Part shown: positions 13,200-25,553 of the stretch, in pieces
Numbering within the stretch: the stretch's first letter is position 1
Layout of the letters: the number at the start of each line of letters is the position of its first letter
Source of the DNA: Camillea tinctor
Lineage: Eukaryota > Ascomycota > Sordariomycetes > Xylariales > Xylariaceae
Reading direction: 5' to 3'
Assembly: GCA_022578605.1 (NCBI GenBank)
Contig: MU394059.1
Location: forward strand, 310,001-374,000
Length of the DNA: 64,000 nt
Made by a program: the position numbers and the translations under genes
The notes under the pieces: generated by a model
Told to the model about the DNA's origin: nothing
What the model saw: only the letters and a program-made list of their open reading frames with translations
The model's database searches: none

Positions 13200-15198
13200 C
13201 GTTATGTTATTCGGGTTGGTGTTGTATATAGATTAACACGAGGTGGATGTGGGGAACAGCAGAGTAAAAGAAGGATGATCCTGACTACCTAATCTAGGTT
13301 TACCTGTTGGGTCGGGTGCCTGATGAGTTATTGCATAACAAAGGAGGTGATATAGTATAAGGCAAAGGGTATAGGGTACATAGTCCTTTGCTTACCTTAG
13401 GCAGGAATACGCTGGTCTTTATCAGTAAGATTCGGGATTCTCCTGTGGGATTTAAGTACCTTGGACAGAGTTTAGCGTGTTAACTTTTCTCGGCCCCGCA
13501 TTCCTCGGTTTAATACACCTTGAGCCCTTATTGGGGGAGGAGGGGGAACTTGGGGGTGATTTTTACTCGCTCGGTAGGGCTGAGTCACGTGCTACTAAGA
13601 AGCCTCCTAAGATGCCCCCACCTTTTTATTCCCCAATCAGATCCGTCGGGGTGGTTGAAGATAGAAAGTGGGTTTCTCCATGTACTTTGTATATCTAGTT
13701 GTGTAGATTCCCATACAGATACCATGGGACTTTGGTAATGAGTCAAAACTTACTCGGTACCCCAACTTTTACCTCCTCAACTCAATCCCAATAACCCCCT
13801 CCCTTCTCCGCATTGTTTGTTTAATGCAAATTGTCGTCGCTTAATAGAGATAGGTAGTAACACCATCGAGGGAGACATGCACTTAAGAGATATGGTATAT
13901 ATGTAAGGTTACTCGATGGGGAAGAATAGGTAGTTTGAAATATATTTTCTATTTTTATGTCTCTTGTGTAAGACATGATTTTTGGTATTTATTTGTTTAT
14001 TTATTCTGTTTTATTTGGTTTATTTTCTTCGATTGTCCCTTTTCCGGTCCTATTTTGACTTCCATCCATATCCACTCCTAGGTATTTGTTTCCCTAACAT
14101 AGGTACTAACGTATCTGTAATTCATATATGATGGGTAGATAATAAGAGATGGCATAATGGTTGTTCATAAACCACCGTCCCTCCTTAAGACGGTTAAAAT
14201 GCTCTTCTAATATCTCTCTTCCTATCTTTGATGGTAACGTTGGTGCTTCACACCTGCATCGGCATCGCATAGTTCAGGACTCTACATCAGGATGCTATTT
14301 GCTGAAGCCTCGTGCTGGTGCTGACGGGTGTGACATTACACAGTTATCTCGCAGAGATGAACGAGTAGACCTCTGCGGTTTGGCAGAGGTAATAAAAGAC
14401 TGGTGGGGACTCTCAGCGTCATTTCAGCCTCCGTATGTGTGCATGTGTGCGTGTGTGTATGTGTGTATATGTGTGTGTGCATGCATGCTGAAGTCGGTCC
14501 CGATCATGAAGCGTCAGCGTCAGCAGCATAAGCTTATGAACGGCGGGACCCGACCCGTGATCGAACATTAATTCTCGAGCTTGTTGGCCATATGCGTAGG
14601 AGCTAGATAACTGGAGAGAGACCTCCAGCGCTGAAACGATCATCCTCCTTAATAGTGGTCTCATCCAAGCTACCCACGTCCTAGCCAAGACATAATAATC
14701 CAGTCCCTTAAGTTGGTTCTGACAACCAGCTCCTGCTTGAGTGCCAAGATGTGATCAATGACCCGCGCCGTCAGCAGGCAGCTACTCTCGTAAACAGGCC
14801 ATTGGTAGTAGGCCACCTAACTTCACTTTCCCACCGTCTAGACTTGCCCTTGTTCGTATTATGTGGGTTACTCCGAATCGGTATATATGCCGTAACTGCA
14901 TAACACGCTTTCAAGGCAACTACTCCATCGGATGGAGGTTAGGTAATTATCCATAATTGGTAACAAGCCGGCGCCGGTGCTCAGACCCGGGAGAATCGGG
15001 GTACCCCATGTGCTTGCGCGATTATATCCATGCCTCCCATTGTAAAAGACCTGGACCGATCATTTTGGTTTTTTCCTCTTTATTAAAACTGTTGTGGCGC
15101 TGTCCGAAACACTGCGGCACTGCAGCACCACGCACCGCGCACCTCGTATGGCTGGAGCATCGCTTCCTCCCCTGTGGCGTTCACCATGGGTGAGATGC
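13200..15198. other. Intergenic region between YVH1 and the zinc-finger gene
   Basis: This 2 kb lies upstream of YVH1 and downstream of the C2H2 gene, both on the minus strand. It holds the YVH1 promoter side and a GT-rich microsatellite at 14434-14487. Open frames here either lack ATG starts or come from the repeat. I see no gene. Confidence 0.6.
14434..14487. repeat. GT-rich microsatellite
   Basis: This is an imperfect (GT)n run with interspersed GCATGTGT units, ending in GCATGCATG. It is non-coding. Confidence 0.8.
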
Positions 15199-17301
15199 TC
15201 ACCGAGGTGGCTGTGGAGGTTCTTCCTCCAACATGCATGCATTTTCTAGCATGTTTGTCCATTTACCGCTCGTTCCTGCATGGCTATGTTTGAGATGTTG
15301 GCGGAAGTGGTCGGCCCGGTAGAACTTCTTGCTCGAATTACACTCGCGGAACTTGTGCACTTCTTGAAGGTGTCGCAACCGTTCATCCCAGTCCTGTTCC
15401 GTTGCCCGCCTCGCACGCCCCGTGCCACCGTTGCGCATAAATTCATCTCCGCAATAACCACATATATCGACTTCTCCGGGCCTGCTCGTGCTGTCATGAA
15501 AGGCCCGATCATAGCCAGAAATGAGAAGTGCTGAACAAGACCAGCTGTGCCGCCTCACGTGCAGGCTGTTTTGATGCCGCTCAGCTTCGTTCTTGTTCTT
15601 AAAGCGATTGCCACAGAACGAGCACTCATATTGCTTCTCAGCTTCGTGGGCGCTGGCGAAGAAAAAAAATTCATGTTAGATAACTGCTATAATCCAATGA
15701 TATTTTAGGTCACATACCTGAGCTCTTCAGCCGTCTCAAATTTCTTCGGCTTTTTAGGGCAGCATTCACACATAAAGAAGCCACCTTGGATCTTGGAAAT
15801 GCTAGATTTAGGTACCTCACTCACTTTGCGAGGTGAGGCAAGCTGCCGATTTTCGGCACTTAGATTACGCTGATGTGGTATACGGGCTAGAGAAGCACAC
15901 GGAGAATGAGTGAGAGAAATTGGCGTGTTGTAGGGCGAATTGGTCATGACATCCACGGGGGAAATACCTCCAGATGAAAGACCACTTGGGGATCGACCGC
16001 CAAAGGAGTTTATGCTGGAGAGGCTAGTTGTCAACGAGGCACTGGAGACGAAAGACCCGGTCCGGCCAGCAGTTGAGATAGAAGAGATAGATGATCCCTG
16101 AGGGATGACGCTGAGGCGCGGGGTGGGTGACGATCTCGATGCACCCTCCCGACGTCTAAGCATGTCACATGATCCAGGGAAACCCTGCACAGGGATATCA
16201 TCGCCAGGGGGGGAGGATGCACGCCTCTTCTGCCCAGCAGCCGAGTACTCTGAACGCATCATAGAGTCGTCTATATGTAGTCTCCTGATTCCCGAGGTTT
16301 CCTCCATCGGGAAGTCCGTGTCATCTGTGTTTTCGTAGCTACTGTGCGTGGACACAGTGGCGTCGTCACTGTTGTTCCTCCGTGTCCGTAGCAACGGTGA
16401 CCGGTCGAAGTCCGGGGGTTCTATCGGAGACCGGTACTCGGCATTGGCAGGAGTATAAAAGGGCGCGCTCCTCGGTGAAGCTGTGGTTTGTAGGGGGGTG
16501 TCTGTGAATCTTCCTGGGGAGTCGATCAAAGACTTGTTACTGTTCCGGATAGGGAGAGAAAGGCGTGTCAATTGAGGGGGGTAGCGGCTGTCGCTACCAG
16601 GGAACCGCGAGGTGGGTTCGCCTAGTGAGGAGCAGCCAGGGGCAGGCCGACGCGGTGGCGACCGGTTTTCGAAGGTCCGGCGGGAATCTAGCTTCTTCAG
16701 CAGAGAGTTGTCATAGTCGTTGACGGTAGCTGGCTTGTTGAACTGGTATTGGTCGTGAGACATGAAGAGTTTCTTGGGAATAGAATCCTGTGACCTATGC
16801 ATAGCTCACTATTAGCACTCAACCTCCAGTCTTATGAGTCTAGTTCCGTATAGTAAGTAACATGTTTATAATAACATACCCCAGTGACGAGACAGTCGAG
16901 TTCAAGCTATGATAACCTTCATCTCTATGTTGACGCCGCATGAACCCCTGATCGTGTTCCATTCTAGACACACGAGACCCATCACTCTCAAAATCACGCC
17001 TACCACTGTCCCAGCTCGCATTCGAGTCAATTGACGGTATGCGATCGTGTGAAGGCGGTCCGGGAAGGCCCATGACCGGCACGAATCTGGGAGGTGGTAG
17101 AGGGGGCGGAGCGTCGTCTTCGGCGAGGTGGCGATTATTGGGTATCGACATAGGAACAGAAGCGAGGGTTGGCGAGAACTTGGACGAGTGCATACGCGAC
17201 CTATTTGACCCTCCATAACCGTCGTAGCGATTTGTGCCCTCAATGTATATGGCCGGCGGGGGGCCTCCGGGCTCCCTTGGGGCGTATCTTGGGATCTCCA
17301 T
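15199..17301 (-). CDS. C2H2 zinc-finger protein, three exons
   Basis: This is a putative nuclear DNA-binding protein; I recognise the type as a family conserved in filamentous ascomycetes but know no assigned role. The model joins complement 16880-17301, 15718-16794 and 15199-15652, giving 650 residues. Both introns have consensus borders (GTATGT...TAG and GTATGT...CAG) and keep frame. The first ATG (17301) gives MEIPRYAPREPGGPPP; the frame extends further upstream only from GTG. Residues 1-470 are low-complexity and rich in Ser and Pro, with many SP sites. The C-terminal 170 residues hold the fingers: MCECCPKKPKKF split by intron 2, a classical YECSFCGNRF...H-x4-H finger, ICGYCGDEF, and a final unit ending FRQHLKHSH that shows only one clear Cys. 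A pyrimidine tract ending CTTTCAG near 17660 may be a 5'-leader acceptor. Confidence 0.85.
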
Positions 17302-18959
17302 GATGCGTCTATCCTGATCACAATCCTGCTCACAGACGGCGAGTTTGCCACAAGCTGGGTCGGAGGAAGGGGGGGAAACGTAGCGCAATGGGCGCACGGT
17401 AGGAAGAACGATTCCTTGATTCAGAGGACAGCTTGGCGACTGCTAAAGGGATAGGTCATCTAATAGAGCGGTGGAGTTTTCTAAGGGGGGGAGAGAAGGG
17501 TGGTGTTCGTATCGCCGTAACAGGTGGATGCGGGACCACGAATGGTACAGGGCTGAACTGAGGTAGTAAGAAGCCGTAGCGAGGCCGGTGGCGATGATAT
17601 GGGGAATCGGAGGGGCCGACGTCTATTGGTCGAGGACTAGCGGTGCCTGTGTTGCTGAAAGAAAAAAAGAAAAAAAAACTCCGTCGTGGGAAGAGGGCCG
17701 TGTAAGACGGGACGGGTAGACCGATGGAGTAGTTTGGTTGAGTGGGCGACTAGGGTGGTGGGATGAAAGAATATATATATATAGATACAATATACTATAT
17801 AAACTATGCGTATATAGTATATAGTATATGTATGTATATATTTGCGTGGATAGGTTGGTAGGTGGATAAGTATGCTATTGTCAAACGTAAAATGTCATAA
17901 TACCCCCAAAAAGCAGAGATATATATATAAAAAAAGTAAATATATATATATATATAAGATAAACAACTCCTCCGGTCACAGAACGAAGCTTTGTGTATAT
18001 GTGATGTATGGTGTATAAGTGTGTCGTAGAGGGCGAGAGGAGAGAGACTGAATAGTCAAAACATCAATTGCGATAGAAATTGAGGTAGACCAAATGTCGT
18101 GCAGGGCTTGTATGCAGAATAAAGACCCAGGCAGAAGAAAGGTTGACTAGTCTCTGGAAATACTTAGACAACTATATCCTGTTGGTTGACGAGTTGTCCT
18201 ACTAGTGCAGCTGAAGAGAGTAAAGAGGTAATAGGTCGTGTCGGCGTCATGCAAGCCCAGTTGAGGCAAAAACATTAAAAAAAAAACAAGTAGTGGGTAA
18301 AATAATAATAAAAATGGAAAAGAGATAAAAGATGATTCTAGAGTTGAGAAAAACAATAGAGAAGAAATATATATATAAAAAAAAGGGTAGAGGTAGATAG
18401 CAAAGCTCAATCAGAAGCTAAGCTACTAAAATCATCATATGAAATGATAATAAATAAATAAAGATAAAAAAGATATCATAAAAATAAAAATAAAAAATAG
18501 GGTAGATGGAGGTTGTAGAGAGTTATAAAGTGGTATGGTATGATAGATAGGGAGGTATATTCAAGGTCAATGGTCAAGACGGCGATGACAAAGTCTCGGA
18601 CATATGCAAAAAGGATTTCTTTTCCCAACTTTTTTTTCTTTTTTCTTTTCTTTTCCTTTTTTTCTCTTCTCTCTTTCCCATGAGCAAAAATGACATGAAA
18701 GGGTTCCTCTTGAGAAAGGAAGAGGGGAGGAGGGTACAATGGGATATTAGTATGTATAGTTTAGCAGCATCAGAATAAACCCTACCATAGTAAGTAAGGT
18801 GCGTGGATATAAATTATTCAGGTTCAGCCCAGAAAATAACCAGGGATTGTCAGATTTGCTCTAGCGCCTTACAGGGACTTGCCATCAAGTCGCGGGTTAC
18901 GGATTGCGTGCAAGGGTTCGAAAAAGAACTTTCGTATGCTGCTACGACGGGGCAAAGTG

Positions 18960-19043
18960 GAGGAGGAGGGAAGGGGGAGAAAAGAAAGAAAGAAAAAAGA
19001 AAAAAAAGAAAGGAAAAAGGAAAAAGGAAAAAAAAGGGGGAGT
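18960..19043. repeat. Poly-purine tract
   Basis: More than 80 bases are almost entirely A and G on the plus strand. Lys/Glu/Arg-rich (plus) and Phe/Leu-rich (minus) open frames here are artefacts of the tract. Confidence 0.8.
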
Positions 19044-20330
19044 GTACCAATAAACAAAGTAGTATACAGACAAATAAGTACCTAATCTACTTATAGCGGT
19101 AGGGGTGGGGAGGAGAGAAGGGGGTGGAGGTAGTAGTACTAGTAACTTTGAATGTTCCCTTATTACAGTAGATTTCCCTTACCAGTAATAGCGTGCGTAT
19201 ATCCCCCCCGGGCATAAGATATATAAGGTGTAGGGCAGGTTGGGGTGGGGGGTAGGGTGGTAAGGTAGGGTAGTCAGGGAGGGGAGGGGGGTGGAATTGC
19301 GCCGCGCATCAGCAGGTTGTATTTGGATGACACCCTCTTAAGTCGGCAGACCTCTTCTCACAGGGCTGTCTTGGTGGCTGTTTTTTTTTTTTTGGTCGCC
19401 CATCCCTCGGAGCCTAGAGGGTTGTAATTTAGGTACTTTATCCACTTGTACCAGTGCCTCTGCCCCGGGAATTCAATAGGTGCATATGTATATGCATATG
19501 CTAGGTAAAAGTTCAAAGGTAAATGCATGATGTATGATGTATGATGTACCGGTATATACGTACCTACCTACACTCCTACACTCCTACACTACCCTAACGT
19601 AAGGCAGGTAATAACCTAACCTAACCTACTACCTACTATTGTACCTATTGTAGGAGTAGATATGTAACTATGTCAATACATGCTAACATTATTACTACCA
19701 ACTAAAACCCTAGACCTTACCTGACCTATTAGACCTAACCTTACTTTAGGTCTCGTTAAGAAATGCCCCCTCTCTTTCCTCTCCCCTCCTCCACCCCCCC
19801 TCCCCTCATCCTCTTCTTTTTCTTTTCTTCTCTGCCGTCATCCCTACCCCCTTTTACAACTCTAAGTACTACAGTACAGTACGATACTAGTCCCAATAGC
19901 TACCTGGGTACCTACGTAACAGCATGCCTACCCATAACATAGTGGGGAAAAGACCACTACACTAATGCCCTACCTGGCGCGCATAATGCAATTCTCATCC
20001 AATTGTCAAATGTCTTTTAGCCTGACGATATGTACGGCGGCTTTACTGCATGTAACGACAACCGCATGCGTCCTGACATTAGGTAGTAGTGTCAATACTA
20101 GGTTAGTATTATACACACAAATTCAAAGAAGCGCGGGGGGGTTGGACGAAAAAGAGAGCAAGAGAGAGGGGGGGAGGAAGAGAATGAGTATAACCTAGAG
20201 GTATATTGCTTCATTGTCATAATTCAAATAAACAACTAAGTTCAAAATTGGAAATGCCCGAGAAAGATAAAAAGGTATCAGGCCGGAAATATGTCGCAGG
20301 CTTTGGATCAACCTCCTATACTTACATAGA

Positions 20331-20430
20331 CTTACACTTACACTGGCATTGGCACTTACACTTACACTTACACCTACACCTACACCTACACTCATACTTA
20401 ACCTTACGGAGTACACACTTACACACTTAC
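20331..20430. repeat. ACTTAC/ACCTAC hexanucleotide minisatellite
   Basis: Tandem CTTACA and CCTACA units with a few variants extend into TACACACTTACACACTTACA. Translations alternate His-Leu or Thr-Leu/Pro and are not proteins. Confidence 0.85.
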
Positions 20431-22077
20431 ACATGCCCAACCACGGCGATGATCATCAAGCCATGTCTCTGTTCTCCCACCACAAAATATGTCCCATTCC
20501 CAACTTCCGTGCATATTACAATACGTATCATGTAGCGCACATAATGTCGCATGAAGTCTATATCAGGACCTGATTGGTGTCGTCTGATTATCATATCCGC
20601 TACCCTCTATATTACCTAGCGGTCGGTGCGGTAATGCTGTGCTACTTAGTGACTATAAGTGACCTACCACCACGAATCACCAGACTACTTTAGATATATG
20701 AAAAAGATTGGGGTGCAATTCTTACTTTTTTATGTTTTTATTATTTATTTACTATTATTATTTTCGCCTCCGGTGCTTCGATAATTGAAATACCTGCTTA
20801 CTACATACATGAACATATATATATATACCTATATAGAGGTATACACCTAATAGTGTACATGTTACAATCATAAGCATTGATAGATAAGATCGTACTACGG
20901 GCCGCTCTTTTCGGAGAGGATGTGCTGCTGTTGCTGCTGCTGAACAACATGAGGTGACTTACATCGGAATTGTATGGTCCCTCCAAACGACGAGAATTAC
21001 AGCTGGACGACTCCACCGGGAGAGAAGAGAGAGAGGGGGCGGGATTGACTCCTGGATTCCATTCCTCCTATCGCCGATGAGAGTGCTTATGCACACCACC
21101 TTTTTTTCTTTTTCTTTTTTTTTTCTTCCTGCGGGATCTCACTTGGTAAATGCTTATGGAAGAAAGAAAAACATATTACTTTAGATAGATAAATATTATA
21201 CTTTCTATTCCTTTGTTAAAGTTGTCGGTTTGGTCAAAGCTAAGTCAGGGGCCAAGCGTTTTGTGTATAAGCCTATTTATTAGTAGGCTTATAAGTATGT
21301 AACTGCCGGCATATGAAAAATAGCTTCGTAAGCTACGTGTAAAGACGCTCGGCGGTAATTTTATAACCTACATGGTAATCTAATTACACATGCTGATGTC
21401 TATTAGGTAACTACTACATATACCTAGTTGATGTGCCTAGGTTAGTTATAAGTTGTGGTTTGGGAGCATTGAAGTTTAGATTCAAACATTGAACTAACTT
21501 CGACGGAGCTGGACATGGTCCCCAAACCCGAGAAACACACCAATCTTCTTGTCCAACTCTCTTTTATTTAATTTTTTTTTTTTTTTTTAACAAATACCCC
21601 CTCCCCGCTTCGGCCTAGTTTTACTCCTGCTATATCGAGTGGTGATGATGCGATCATAAGCACTGCTGGTACGGAGTATTATATTCCTGGTTGACTTGGC
21701 ACAGTAGAGCACGGGGAAGGTTTTTAGTGTGTAGGGTAGTTCATCGCCAGCACTGGTTCATCACAACTCGAAACTACGGGGATAAGTCGGCTTGGTATCC
21801 AATAGGTAAAACCCTCGGAGGTCGCTACCCAGCTAAGTTATGAAGCTCCAAATTCCTAGATTAAGTACTTGTCTCGCATAGGTAGGTAGGCAAAGCCTGA
21901 GGGCTGACAGGGCAGAGCTGACAAAACAAGGACAAGGATGTACGCACTGACTTAGGGTTCCTTGATGGGCTGTGCAGAAGAACGTGTTTCCATGGGGGAG
22001 AGGTGAAGGGGGCAGGATGAGCAAGATGCTTACCCAAGCTCGTCTCGCGGGTAGTATGTACTTGAGGTAGTATACAT

Positions 22078-22121
22078 ACATACCTACATACATACCTACA
22101 TACTACCTACATACATACACT
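22078..22121. repeat. CATACATAC/CTA short tandem repeat
   Basis: Repeated CATACATACCTA units lie in non-coding DNA. Confidence 0.75.
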
Positions 22122-24963
22122 ACGTCGGTGCGACCCCAGCTACATTTTACCCCCCTGTCGGTGTATATAGGTATGTAGTATTTCAATGTGTAGAGGTGTA
22201 GTGTATAGAGTCGTGTTGCTCACCTCCTCACTCCAGCCTCGGCAGAGTATATTATAGTGTAGTGTACGTACAGATGCAGGACTCAATATATGCATATATA
22301 TAGGTAAATACCTAGGTTATATATATACGCTACTGGTAGATAGGTAACATCTGAACGACATGGCGGGTGAAGTGTTCCGATAATCTGTCAGCAAGAGGGG
22401 CGGGTACCGAAACGCGGTCTTACACGCGCGGTATAAGTTAGTTGTGCGCATCTAAGCTGATAGATGTTCGGTCCCGAACCCGAAGTAGGAATATAGCCAG
22501 CCAAGATTTCGAGGAAGGCTCCTCCAACTATCGAACTCCCACGGTTACGTGGTATTGCGTACAGCAGAATCGTGAGAAACTGGGATGGTCAAGGTGTATG
22601 TTGACCTAGGTTAGGAAAAAAACGATGTGGGATGGTACGAGGAGCATCCCGATACCGAGGAGCGAAGGAGGCGGAGACGCATGTGTTACTAGTTACTAAA
22701 CAACATGAAGGTCAGTGTGTAGCTTAACCCGGTCAAAACTCCCCACAACCCATCTTCTTATACACTCAGCCCACATTTAGGGAAACAGGTACTGTACGGA
22801 CTACGACTACAACTACGATTACACTTCTCGGCATGTCGACAAGCCCGTTGCAAGGTGAGGGTTGTGTCGAGAGGAGCTGCGCTAAATCGGATGTGTGAAC
22901 GCGGTGCATACACTTCGCCTCAGCCCTACTGCCCTACAAGGCCTCCTGCCGGTGCGAAGAATGTGAGACAAGCAAACGTCTTCTCAGGTCATGATTGGTC
23001 CGCCGTCTCTTGCCCTAACGAAAAGGGCTAAACCGCAACACCTTGGGACGATATATGGAGCTGGGTAGGTAAGGTAGGCAAGGTATGTAGTGTACACAGC
23101 TACATACACGTACGGTACGATACTCCCTAGATAGACTCTATAGTTGCATGTATTCACTTAGTGGTGCTCTAGGTTATTTGAATGCTCTGTTGCCTCTCTG
23201 TTGGTTATATTCAAATACATAGGAGTCATCATACACATATTGACTAACCTAACCTAGTGTAGTTGCTAACTAGTTACCATTGTACGGAGTATGCAGTACC
23301 TCCTAGTCATAGTCAAAGAAACTAGTCACAAGTCAAGGTCATAGTTACAGTTATAGTCATAAGCCTTCTTTCAATATGTCCGTCCACCAATAACAAGAAC
23401 AACACCACCTCTCTCCACGATGATCGTCAAAAAAGGGAATTGTTCATCCTTCCCTCGGCATTCCGCAAAGTCAATCTAAATCCCAAGAGTAATATCTCAC
23501 ATAAAAAAATAAAAAATAAAATAAAAAATAAAACACTACTAGTGTAGAGTAGTGGTAGAGGAGTGGTAGGAGTAGTGGTAGTAATAGTACTACTACTACT
23601 CTGGCTAGTAACAAGAGTGGACAGTCGGTAACTTTCCCTCCCTAAATAGGCTTAGATTCTGGATCACCACCCATATCATAAAAGATGCTAACCATGGCGT
23701 ATCCGCTGGGATATTGCTTGAACAGGCCATGATCCATTGTCTGGGTTTAGCAGCAGCCCGACCAGCCCTACTGCCCTACCCTCGCCGCTTTTTTCCAACT
23801 CGGCCCTATCTCCATCTGAGTACCTGGCAACCTAGTATCCAGCCTAGTATCCATAACCGTAGTTTAGTATACGATCTGACCCCGAGACTTTGTTGCCGTT
23901 GCGTATGCCATGCCAGCACGATGGCACATGGGAAATTCCAGAGTTGCCCTCGATTGAACCACACTAATCTAGTACATCAGGGAAGGGGAACCAGGGTCTC
24001 AGCGACGATACCGACTTGGCAGCCTATTATTACCCGTTATACGCTACTCGGATAGACATACAGAAACAGACTACCATAATTCCGTATTCCCGTAGGGCGG
24101 TAACTTACGAAAGTACATACACCACACTACACAGGGGCGGAATGGGCGGAATGGCTCACCAAAAGCTGATCCATTCCATCATCCCCACGGCGGCGCCAGG
24201 AGGCTGCTAATTTCACAACCAACAAGAAGCCTCCGCAGCAGTAATTCGACAGGATTTCGCGCCTCGGCACCTCACCGCTCGATGGTTTAATGTACATGAC
24301 GTCGGACAACCATATTATCTTAAGGTGGATAGGACTAGGTTAAGTACTACCGCTCTTACGCAGCGTCTCTCTCCTATTGGAAACTCTGATCTCGCAAATT
24401 AATCATAATAAATAGTTCAAAAAAAAAAAAAAAGGCAGATAGCTAGCTGTGTTGCCATCCTGTCATATTTTGCAAGGCGGACCGATGCGAGGTTTATAGG
24501 TAAAACTCGTGTTATCCTGTGGTAGGGCACCAAGATGAAAAGCCAAGTACCTAACCTACAACTCGTAGTGGCGTCCGGCAAATAGACCGCCCAAGTCCGT
24601 CCGCCTTGGACCCTTGGACTATCGATCCTCATCTCCGTGCCGTCATCCAATTAAGGCAGGACCGGACACAAATGGATACCACGCTTATTAAGAAGCCCAC
24701 GATGCGACCGTGACTTGGAAGACACGACAGCCCTGCAAGAGTTGCCAGGCAAATGCTACAGACACAAAAATACTACCTACGCAAGTTAAAAGGGGGTGAG
24801 AACGAGCGTGTAAAGGGGAGAGAGAGAGTTTCGAGTCTCGAGAATTATCGTGAGTTTAGCTAGCTGGTCCGTCTACCCGAACATCTACATCTACATAGCC
24901 GCGGGCCGTATCTCATAGGTCAGCGTCTACCTCTTTATGCACCGCTGTAGATTCCCAACCCAA

Positions 24964-25026
24964 CATATGTGTGTATGTGTATGTACGTATGTACGTATGT
25001 ATGTAGATTATGTATGTGTGTATATA
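24964..25026. repeat. TGTATGTA-rich repeat
   Basis: This is an imperfect repeat of TGTATG and TACGTATG. It includes alternating purine-pyrimidine stretches and produces Tyr/Thr/His or Cys/Val artefact frames. Confidence 0.75.
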
Positions 25027-25520
25027 TTTACGCTGAGGGGATACACGGCCTTGCCTAATAGCGTCATAATTGCCGAACAAGCTTCTCGAATCTGGATTGA
25101 CTGTCTGCAACTTGCATGTCCTGACGTCCCTCGCCCCCGCATTGCCAACAACCCTCCCAGGGGCCTTGCGGCGCCGAAATCCTCGATGCCGTAGTTGACA
25201 CCAGAGGGCCTCCACAAGGAGAAAGCTACCGCTGCCGTATATGGGGTCACACCCTGGAGATGTGATGCTGGGGAAGGGGGGAAAAAAGGACGGCGTCGGT
25301 TGATGATGAGATACTGCATATTGGTGCCCTAAACTACAACAACAAGGTGATACTCACACGACGCTATCCACGTTCCATTCCCATTTCTTGCCTCAGTGGT
25401 TGCGGATTGTGGTTGGGGCATTTAGCCCCCTCCTCCCCCCCCCTGAGACAACAGCAACTCAAGGCACGGTTGCGTAGGGCCGAATTGGCTTTTGAATCAA
25501 GGCGCTAAAGCAACCAAGAA

Positions 25521-25553
25521 AATAAATAAATAAAATAAAAATAAAAATAAAAA
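25521..25553. repeat. AATAAA microsatellite
   Basis: Tandem AAATAAATAAAATAAAAAT units form a short A-rich repeat. A similar one lies at 23503-23534. Confidence 0.75.

Noticed and set aside
20195..20535. His/Leu or Val/Ser repeat proteins
   Set aside because: Translation of the ACTTAC minisatellite.
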